Source: Microbacterium hydrothermale
Lineage (GTDB): Bacteria > Actinomycetota > Actinomycetes > Actinomycetales > Microbacteriaceae
Assembly (NCBI RefSeq): GCF_004854025.1
Contig: NZ_STGM01000001.1
Span: forward strand, 682,001 to 746,000
Direction of reading: 5' to 3'
DNA length: 64,000 nt
This document shows, one piece after another, positions 54,622-64,000 of the stretch. The translations under genes were made by a program, and so were the position numbers. The stretch's first letter is position 1. Each line of letters opens with the position of its first letter. A model generated the notes under the pieces. That model had not been told where the DNA came from, searched no databases, and worked only from the letters and a program-made list of their open reading frames with translations.

Positions 54622-55826
54622 CCGAGGACCTCCAGTCCGGGGAGCTTCTTGCCTTCGAGGAACTCCAGGCTGGCGCCGCCGCCGGTGGAGATGTGACCGA
54701 ACTGGTCGTCCGCGAAACCGAGCTGACGCACCGCGGCCGCGGAGTCGCCGCCGCCGACGACGCTGAGGCCGTCGACCTCGGTGAGCGCCTGGGCGACGGT
54801 CTTCGTGCCGGCTTCGAACGCCTTCATCTCGAACACGCCCATCGGGCCGTTCCAGAAGACGGTGCGCGAGCCGCGGATCGCGTCGGCGAACAGCTCCGCC
54901 GTGCGCGGTCCGATGTCGAGACCGAGGCCCGAGGCGCCGAAGGCGGTGTCCTCGAGGGCGTCGGCATCCGCCACCACGTGCTCGGCGTCCGCCGAGAACG
55001 AGGCCGCGACGACCGCGTCGACCGGGAGGACGATCTCGACGCCGCGCTCCTTCGCCGTGGCGAGGTAGCCCTTCACGGTGTCGATCTGATCCTGCTCCAG
55101 CAGGCTCGAGCCGACCTTGTGACCCTCGGCCACGAGGAAGGTGAACATCATGCCGCCGCCGACGAGGAGCTTGTCCACGCGCGGGAGAAGGTGCTCGATG
55201 ACGCCCAGCTTGTCGCTGACCTTCGAGCCGCCGAGGACGACCGTGTACGGACGCTCGGGGTTCTCGGTGAGGCGATCGAGGACCTCGAGCTCCTTCTGGA
55301 TGAGCAGGCCCGCGGCCGAGGGCACGAGCTGGGCGAGGTCGTAGACGCTCGCCTGCTTGCGGTGCACGACGCCGAAGCCGTCGGACACGAGCGCGTCGCC
55401 GAGACCGGCGAGCTCGCGCGCGAAGGCCTGGCGCTCGGCCTCGTCCTTCGAGGTCTCCCCCGCGTTGAAGCGGAGGTTCTCGATGACCGCGACCTCGCCG
55501 TCTTCCAGCGACGCCACGGCATCCTGAGCCGACTCGCCCACCGTGTCGCGTGCGAACGCGACCGGCTGGCCGAGCAGCTCGGACAGGCGCTGCGCGACCG
55601 GCTCGAGCGAGTACTTCGGGTCGGGCGCCCCGTCGGGGCGGCCCAGGTGCGAGCACACGACCACACGCGCGCCGGCGTTGATCAGTGCGTTGAGGGTCGG
55701 CAACGACGCGCGCACGCGGCCATCGTCCGTGATGACGCCGTCCTTGAGGGGGACGTTCAGATCACAACGGACGATGACGCGCGTGCCGGCGAGCGACCCC
55801 AGCGAATCGAGGGTGCGCAGAGCCAT
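54609..55826 (-). CDS. pgk: phosphoglycerate kinase
   Basis: A 405-aa glycolytic kinase. VIVRCDLNVPLKDG, VVCSHLGRPDG and the C-terminal STGGGASLEFLEGKKLPG motif are intact. It lies 6 nt after gap and overlaps tpiA. The gap-pgk-tpiA order is standard. Confidence 0.97.
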   Translation of the reverse strand: MALRTLDSLGSLAGTRVIVRCDLNVPLKDGVITDDGRVRASLPTLNALINAGARVVVCSHLGRPDGAPDPKYSLEPVAQRLSELLGQPVAFARDTVGESAQDAVASLEDGEVAVIENLRFNAGETSKDEAERQAFARELAGLGDALVSDGFGVVHRKQASVYDLAQLVPSAAGLLIQKELEVLDRLTENPERPYTVVLGGSKVSDKLGVIEHLLPRVDKLLVGGGMMFTFLVAEGHKVGSSLLEQDQIDTVKGYLATAKERGVEIVLPVDAVVAASFSADAEHVVADADALEDTAFGASGLGLDIGPRTAELFADAIRGSRTVFWNGPMGVFEMKAFEAGTKTVAQALTEVDGLSVVGGGDSAAAVRQLGFADDQFGHISTGGGASLEFLEGKKLPGLEVLGWQQ

Positions 55827-55832
55827 GGAGTG

Positions 55833-56858
<1,026 letters not shown>

Positions 56859-56906
56859 TCAGTTGTGCGCGAGAAGCGCGTGATTGCGGTATTCGCTGGC
56901 GGACAA

Positions 56907-56940
56907 CGGCGTCCCGGTGGGGTGTCCCACCGGGACGCCG
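56907..56940 (-). terminator. terminator after sodA
   Basis: A perfect 15-bp stem, CGGCGTCCCGGTGGG (56907-56921) with CCCACCGGGACGCCG (56926-56940), has a 4-nt loop just past the sodA stop. Confidence 0.87.
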
Positions 56941-56946
56941 CACCGT

Positions 56947-57573
56947 TTACGACAGTACCAGCAGACCCGCGGTCTTCTCACGGGCGGCGGCGAAGCGCTC
57001 CTGGGCGTCGGCCCAGTTGGCGATGTTCCAGAAGGCCTTCACGTAGTCGGCGCGCACGTTCTTGTAGTCGAGGTAGTAGGCGTGCTCCCAGACGTCGAGG
57101 AGCAGCAGCGGAACGGTGCCCGCGACGATCTGGCCCTGCTGGTCGAAGAACTGCTGGATGACGAGGTTCTCGCCGATCGAGTCCCAGAAGAGGCCGGCCC
57201 AGCCCGAGCCCTGCACACCGAGGGCGGCCGCGGTGAACTGCGCGCGGAAGGCGTCGAACGACCCGAACTGGTCGTCGATGGCCGACTCGAGGTCGCCGGT
57301 GGGCTTGTCACCGCCGTTGGGCGAGAGGTTCGTCCAGAAGATCGAGTGGTTCGTGTGGCCGCCGAGGTTGAACGCGAGGTCCTTCTGCAGGCGGTTGATG
57401 TTGGCGAAATCGCCCTTCTCGCGCGCCTCGGCGAGGAGGTCGAGGGTGGTGTTGGCGCCGTTGACGTAGGTCTGGTGGTGCTTGCTGTGGTGCAGCTCCA
57501 TGATCGTCGCACTGATGTGCGGCTCCAGCGCCGAGTAGTCGTAGGGCAGTTCGGGCAGCGTGTACTTCGCCAT
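56947..57573 (-). CDS. sodA: superoxide dismutase (Mn/Fe family)
   Basis: A 208-aa cytosolic superoxide dismutase. Metal ligands are His28 in ELHHSKHH, a His in [10 protein letters not shown], and the Asp and His of [22 protein letters not shown] carries the Gly-rich segment often used to separate Mn from Fe forms, but I do not assign the metal. ATG 57573 matches the family N-terminus [12 protein letters not shown]; the frame is open further upstream without similarity. Confidence 0.95.
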   Translation of the reverse strand: MAKYTLPELPYDYSALEPHISATIMELHHSKHHQTYVNGANTTLDLLAEAREKGDFANINRLQKDLAFNLGGHTNHSIFWTNLSPNGGDKPTGDLESAIDDQFGSFDAFRAQFTAAALGVQGSGWAGLFWDSIGENLVIQQFFDQQGQIVAGTVPLLLLDVWEHAYYLDYKNVRADYVKAFWNIANWADAQERFAAAREKTAGLLVLS

Positions 57574-57955
57574 GTTCTCTACTTCCGAATCGGGCGCCGC
57601 CGAAACCTCTCCGCCAGGACGACGAGCTGAGGGATCGTGCAGCGAGGGTGACGTCTTCATCCTATTGAGGGGTAACGCCACGGCCCCAGGGTTGCTTCCC
57701 CGGATGACGGGCGGTAGCAGCCCGGGCGCGTCGCGAGCGCGCGACGGGTCGCTCTGACGCGGCGGGATGCGCGCACGCCGGGCGGGCTCGTCGCGGACGC
57801 CAGGCGGGTCGCGACGGCGCGGCGGGACGCGCGCACGTCACGCGTGCTCGTCGCGGGCGCGCGACGGCGCGGCTCACTGCGCGCACGTCAGCCGGGCCCC
57901 GCTCCCGCGGGCCGATTCAGGATGCCGGAAGTCGCGGCATCCGGAGATCACCGCG
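57574..57955. repeat. 382-bp spacer with degenerate GC-rich repeats
   Basis: No gene is evident between sodA and whiA. From about 57725 to 57900 there are imperfect copies of a unit of roughly 55-60 bp containing CGGCGGGAYGCGCGCACG and a GCTCGTCGCGGRCGC stretch. The unit does not match either neighbouring gene end. Confidence 0.6.
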
Positions 57956-58933
57956 TCAGTCGTCGGCGCCCACCGGGACCGCGGCTTCGGTACCCGGGAT
58001 GCCCTCGGCCTCGGCCTTCTTGTCGGCCATGGCGAGCAGGCGCCGGATGCGACCGGCGACGGCGTCCTTCGTCAGCGGCGGGTCGGCGTGGTGGCCGAGC
58101 TCGTCGAGGCTCGCGTCGCGGTGCGCCAGGCGCAGTTCGCCGGCCTGCTGCAGGTGGTCGGGCACCTCGTCGCCGAGGATCTCGAGCGCGCGCTCGACAC
58201 GGGCGCACGCGGCCACCGCGGCCTGGGCCGAGCGACGGAGGTTGGCGTCGTCGAAGTTGACGAGACGGTTCACTCCCGCGCGCACCTCACGGCGCTGGCG
58301 CATCTGGTCCCACTCCCCCGCGGTGCGGCGGGCGCCCATCTCGTACAGGGCCCCGCGGATCGCCTCGCCGTCGCGCACGACGACGCGCGGAACGCCGCGC
58401 ACCTCGCGGGCCTTCGCGGGGATGCCGATGCGGTGGCCCGCGCCGACGAGCGCCATCGCGGCCTCGGACGACGGGCACGAGATCTCGAGCGCCGCGGAGC
58501 GACCCGGGTCGCTCAGGGTGCCGCTGGCGAGGAAGGCTCCGCGCCAGATGGCGCTGAGGTCGGGACGCGAGCCGGTGGTGAGCTTGTTGGGGAGTCCGCG
58601 CACGGGACGACGACGCTGGTCGAGCAATCCGGTCTGACGCGCGAGCGTCTCGCCCGCCTCGATCACGCGCACCGCGAAGTGGCCGCCGGTGCGACCTCCG
58701 GACCCCTGCACGTGGTGCAGCTCGGGGCGCACGCCGTACAGCTCCATGAGGTCGCGGGCCACGCGGCGCGCGAGGATGTCGGAGTCCAGCTCGGCCTCGA
58801 CGGCGACGCGATTGGCGATGGAGTGCAGACCACCGGAGAAGCGCAGGAGGGCCGTGAGCTCGGCGACGCGCGCGGTCGGGCGCGGGTCGCGGACGGTGAT
58901 GAGCTCGGCCTTCACGTCGGCGGTCAGGGGCAC
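57956..58933 (-). CDS. whiA: WhiA family DNA-binding regulator
   Basis: A 325-aa WhiA: an N-terminal region like a degenerate LAGLIDADG homing endonuclease and a C-terminal HTH (about 240-300, with [32 protein letters not shown]). It is a sporulation and cell-division regulator in Streptomyces and is present in non-sporulating actinobacteria and firmicutes. The GTG start has a GAGGAG site. It follows rapZ by 40 nt, and the yvcK/glmR gene usually found between them is absent. Confidence 0.94.
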   Translation of the reverse strand: MPLTADVKAELITVRDPRPTARVAELTALLRFSGGLHSIANRVAVEAELDSDILARRVARDLMELYGVRPELHHVQGSGGRTGGHFAVRVIEAGETLARQTGLLDQRRRPVRGLPNKLTTGSRPDLSAIWRGAFLASGTLSDPGRSAALEISCPSSEAAMALVGAGHRIGIPAKAREVRGVPRVVVRDGEAIRGALYEMGARRTAGEWDQMRQRREVRAGVNRLVNFDDANLRRSAQAAVAACARVERALEILGDEVPDHLQQAGELRLAHRDASLDELGHHADPPLTKDAVAGRIRRLLAMADKKAEAEGIPGTEAAVPVGADD

Positions 58934-58973
58934 GATTCTCCTCGGGTGGGGGCGGCGGGGACGACGTTACAGC

Positions 58974-59852
58974 CTACTCGCGACCGAGGTCGCGGTGAGC
59001 CACGCGGACGGCCACCCCCGGAACATCGGCCAGACGTGCAGCGAGCTCGCGCGCCATCACCACCGATCTGTGCTTACCCCCCGTGCACCCCACAGCGACC
59101 ACGGAATGCCGCTTGTTCTCGCGCTGATACCCCTCCAGGACGGGCCGCAACGCGGCCGAATAGGCGTCCAGGAACGCCGAGGCCCCCTCCTGGCCCAGCA
59201 CGTATTCCCGAACTCGGGGATCCTCGCCGGTCAGCGGGCGCAGCTCGTCGTTCCAGAACGGGTTGGGCAGGAAGCGCATGTCGGCTACGAGGTCGACGTC
59301 GGGGGGCAGCCCGTACTTGAACCCGAAGCTCATGAGGGTGATCGTGTGCCGAGCGGCGCCCTCTTCGCCGAACAGCGCGACGGTGCGCAGCGACAGCTGG
59401 TGCACGTTGAGGCTCGAGGTGTCGATCACGACGTCGGCGGCCTCGCGCACGGGCGCGAGCCGTTCGCGCTCACGACGGATGCCGTCGAGGATCGTGCCGT
59501 CGCCCTGCAGGGGGTGGGGACGTCGCACCGCCTCGAACCGTCGCACGAGCACCGCGTCGGAGGCGTCGAGGAACACCACGCGCACCTGTCGCCCGGCCTG
59601 GAGGGTGCGCATCGCCTCGGGCAGGTCGCCGAACAGCGACCGTCCGCGCACGTCGACGACCACGGCGACGCGGGGAACGGCGCCGCCGGCGAGCTCGGTG
59701 AGCTCGAGGAGGGGCCGGAGCATGCGCGGCGGGAGGTTGTCGACGACGTACCAGTCGAGGTCTTCGAGGGCGTTGGCCACCGTCGAGCGGCCCGCGCCCG
59801 ACATTCCCGTGACGATCAGCACCTCACCTGGCTCGTCGCGTGCCGGTTCCAT
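58974..59852 (-). CDS. rapZ: RNase adapter RapZ (YvcJ) family nucleotide-binding protein
   Basis: A 292-aa P-loop protein. Walker [10 protein letters not shown] is at 16-24, followed by [15 protein letters not shown]. The C-terminal domain has [16 protein letters not shown] and [10 protein letters not shown]. In E. coli RapZ controls glmS mRNA decay; in Gram-positives the role is less clear. Interestingly a glmS copy lies 8 kb away here, but no RapZ-glmS link can be claimed. It sits in the usual uvrC-rapZ-whiA cluster. Confidence 0.94.
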   Translation of the reverse strand: MEPARDEPGEVLIVTGMSGAGRSTVANALEDLDWYVVDNLPPRMLRPLLELTELAGGAVPRVAVVVDVRGRSLFGDLPEAMRTLQAGRQVRVVFLDASDAVLVRRFEAVRRPHPLQGDGTILDGIRRERERLAPVREAADVVIDTSSLNVHQLSLRTVALFGEEGAARHTITLMSFGFKYGLPPDVDLVADMRFLPNPFWNDELRPLTGEDPRVREYVLGQEGASAFLDAYSAALRPVLEGYQRENKRHSVVAVGCTGGKHRSVVMARELAARLADVPGVAVRVAHRDLGRE

Positions 59853-59881
59853 GGTGATCGTCTCCCGTCGTCCTTCTCAGC

Positions 59882-61807
59882 CTATCGAGACAGGTGCGTG
59901 TGGATGGCCTCAGCCAGCGTCGGTCCGATGCCCGGCAGCACCGTCATCTCGTCGGGCGTGGCGTTCTTCAGCGCCGACACCGAGCCGAAGTGACGCAGCA
60001 GGGCCTTGATGCGGGCATCGCCGAGACCCGGAACCTCGGACAGGACGCTGCTGATGTCGCGCTTGCGGCGCTTGCGCTGGTGCACGATCGCGAAGCGGTG
60101 GGCCTCGTCGCGCAGGCGCTGCAGCAGGTAGAGCGCCTCCGACGTGCGCGGGAGGATGACGGGGTACTCCTCGCCCGGCAGCCACACCTCTTCGAGGCGC
60201 TTGGCGATGCCGCACAGCGCGATCTCCTCGTGACCCGCGTCGGCGAGCGCCCGGGCGGCGGCCGCGACCTGCGGCTGGCCGCCGTCGACCACGAGCAGCT
60301 GCGGACGGTAGGCGAAACGCGGACGCTTCCGCGCCGTGACGACGTCGCCGTCGCTCGTGGCCTCCTCCGACTCGGGGTCGGCGACGATCGCGCCGTTCAC
60401 GGTCTCGGGCTCGATCTCGTCGGGCCGGTCGAGGTACGCCAGGCGGCGCGTGAGCACCTGGTACATCGAGTCGGTGTCGTCGGTGGTCTCCGCGACGCCG
60501 AACGAGCGGTACTGGTCTTTGCGCGGCAGCCCGTCCTCGAACACGACCATGGATGCCACGACGTTGGTGCCCGCGAGGTGCGAGATGTCGAAGCACTCGA
60601 TGCGCAGCGGCGCTTCGGTCATCCCGAGCGCCTCCTGCAGGTCGGTGAGGGCCTGGGAGCGCGCGACGTAGTCGCTCGTGCGCCGGGTCTTGTGCAGCAT
60701 GAGCGCCTGCTGCGCGTTCAGGGTCGCCGTCTTCAGCAGGTCGGCCTTGCGGCCGCGCTGGGCGATCTGCAGGGTCACGGGCCGTCCGCGGCGTTCGCGC
60801 AGCCAGTCCTCGAGCTGCTCGGCGTCGTCGGGAAGCTCGGGAACGAGCACCTGGCGGGGGATGTCCGAGGCGTCCGCGTCGCCGTAGGTGCGCTGCAGCA
60901 CCTGGTCGACGAGGTCGGCGCCGGAGATGTCGATCTCCTTCTCGATGGTCGTCGCGCGCACACCGCGCACGCGCCCGCCGCGGACGACGAAGTGCTGGAC
61001 GGTCGCGGCGAGCTCGTCTTCCGCGATGCCGAACAGATCGGCGTCCGTGTCGGAGGCGAGCACCAGCGCGCTCTTGCCGAGGACGGCGTCGATCGCCTGC
61101 AGACGGTCGCGGTAGTGTGCGGCCGACTCGTAGTCCATCGCCGCGGAGGCCTCCTTCATGCGCGCGGTCAGCTCGCGCGTGAAGCGCTGATCGCCACCCG
61201 ACATGAAGGCGATGAAGTCGTTGACGACCGCACGGTGCTCCTCGACGGTCACCTTCATCGAGCACGGGCCTCCGCAGCGCCCGATCTGACCGGGGAAGCA
61301 CGGACGACCGGAGGCCATGGCCTTCTTGTACGACGAGTCGCTGCAGGTGCGGATCGGGAAGACCTTGATCATCAGGTCGATGGTGTCGTGCACCGCCCAC
61401 ACCTTCGGGTACGGGCCGAAGTACTTGGCGCCGCGGATCTTCGGGTTGCGGGTCACGATGACGCGCGGGGCCTCGTCGGCGAGGGTGATCGCCATGAAGG
61501 GGTAGGACTTGTCGTCGCGGTAGCGGACGTTGAAGGGCGGATCGAACTCCTTGATCCACATGTACTCCAGCTGCAGCGAGTCCACGTCGCTGGGCACCAC
61601 GGTCCATTCGACGCTGGCGGCCGTCAGGACCATGCGGCGCGTGCGTTCGTGGAGCGAATGCAGCGGAGCGAAGTAGTTCGACAGCCGCGCGCGAAGGTTC
61701 TTCGCCTTGCCGACGTAGAGCACCCGCCCGTCGGCATCCCGGAAGCGGTACACCCCCGGGTTGGTGGGGATCTCCCCCGCCTTCGGACGGTAGGGCAGCT
61801 GCGACAT
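59882..61807 (-). CDS. uvrC: excinuclease ABC subunit UvrC
   Basis: A 641-aa nuclease of nucleotide excision repair. The N-terminal GIY-YIG domain ([21 protein letters not shown]) cuts 3' of the lesion. A UVR motif lies near 210-235, the RNase H-like endonuclease domain has [24 protein letters not shown] and VVDGGQPQV, and the C-terminus is a helix-hairpin-helix pair. ATG 61807 is preferred over the Ala/Ser-rich extension to 61861. Its partner uvrA is immediately upstream. Confidence 0.96.
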   Translation of the reverse strand: MSQLPYRPKAGEIPTNPGVYRFRDADGRVLYVGKAKNLRARLSNYFAPLHSLHERTRRMVLTAASVEWTVVPSDVDSLQLEYMWIKEFDPPFNVRYRDDKSYPFMAITLADEAPRVIVTRNPKIRGAKYFGPYPKVWAVHDTIDLMIKVFPIRTCSDSSYKKAMASGRPCFPGQIGRCGGPCSMKVTVEEHRAVVNDFIAFMSGGDQRFTRELTARMKEASAAMDYESAAHYRDRLQAIDAVLGKSALVLASDTDADLFGIAEDELAATVQHFVVRGGRVRGVRATTIEKEIDISGADLVDQVLQRTYGDADASDIPRQVLVPELPDDAEQLEDWLRERRGRPVTLQIAQRGRKADLLKTATLNAQQALMLHKTRRTSDYVARSQALTDLQEALGMTEAPLRIECFDISHLAGTNVVASMVVFEDGLPRKDQYRSFGVAETTDDTDSMYQVLTRRLAYLDRPDEIEPETVNGAIVADPESEEATSDGDVVTARKRPRFAYRPQLLVVDGGQPQVAAAARALADAGHEEIALCGIAKRLEEVWLPGEEYPVILPRTSEALYLLQRLRDEAHRFAIVHQRKRRKRDISSVLSEVPGLGDARIKALLRHFGSVSALKNATPDEMTVLPGIGPTLAEAIHTHLSR

Positions 61808-61864
61808 CCGACCGCGGGGGGTCGATGCGGGGGCAGAGGCAGAGCCAGCGGCAGAGGGCACGGC

Positions 61865-64000
<2,136 letters not shown>

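Overview
The window is GC-rich (about 70%) actinobacterial chromosome. RbpA, WhiA, OpcA, a GlgM-type glycogen synthase beside GlgC, a cysteine-free (type B) L31, a DUF222/HNH protein and many GTG starts point to Microbacteriaceae, most likely Microbacterium or a close relative; this is inferred from gene content, not from a marker comparison. I see no rRNA, tRNA, CRISPR array, insertion sequence or prophage.

Layout. 1-5.6 kb: single genes (alpha/beta hydrolases, a DEDDh exonuclease, an HNH protein, a nitrilase-family amidohydrolase, an Lrp-type regulator). 5.6-11.9 kb: rpmE2, an ABC ATPase, divergent glgA/glgC, luxS, serB and another hydrolase. 11.9-17.2 kb: fabG followed by an unusual 65-bp tandem array, small membrane proteins, a SURF1-family protein and an ABC-F ATPase. 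17.4-22.6 kb: a siderophore uptake operon (lipoprotein, two permeases, ATPase) and a convergent siderophore-interacting reductase, each preceded by a matching DtxR/IdeR-like box. 22.8-25.6 kb: a MalY/PatB-type aminotransferase and a serine-hydrolase lipoprotein. 25.8-29.9 kb: sufB-sufD-Rieske-sufC-DUF59. 30.1-33.5 kb: ctaA and ctaB around two small genes. 33.7-41.8 kb: tkt-tal-pgi-zwf-opcA-pgl, ending in a strong terminator. 42.0-44.6 kb: a large LuxR-type ATPase regulator. 44.8-53.0 kb: a surface-polysaccharide locus, with a processive GT2 synthase divergent from five overlapping genes (UDP-HexNAc-type dehydrogenase, epimerase, GlmS, secreted NodB deacetylase, unknown lipoprotein). 53.1-57.6 kb: rbpA, secG, tpiA-pgk-gap and sodA. 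58.0-64.0 kb: whiA-rapZ-uvrC-uvrA, with uvrA cut by the window edge.

Four patterns cut across the genes. (1) Twelve start codons, mostly of monocistronic genes, have a TANNNT -10 hexamer 6-7 nt upstream and no Shine-Dalgarno, which predicts leaderless mRNAs. (2) Spacers often hold short tandem repeats, and in three cases (fabG, SURF1, GT2) the repeated unit contains the neighbouring gene's last codons and stop codon. (3) The 7-mer GGATGCC/GGCATCC is strongly enriched in both orientations and often forces disfavoured codons. (4) Operon-internal genes are commonly joined by ATGA or GTGA overlaps.

The most system-like part is the 44.8-53.0 kb locus. Its genes could make hexosamine-6-phosphate (GlmS), oxidise and epimerise a nucleotide sugar, polymerise it at the membrane (GT2) and deacetylate the product outside the cell. 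This resembles known poly-GlcNAc or hyaluronan logic, but the exact gene set and its final lipoprotein are not ones I recognise as described.
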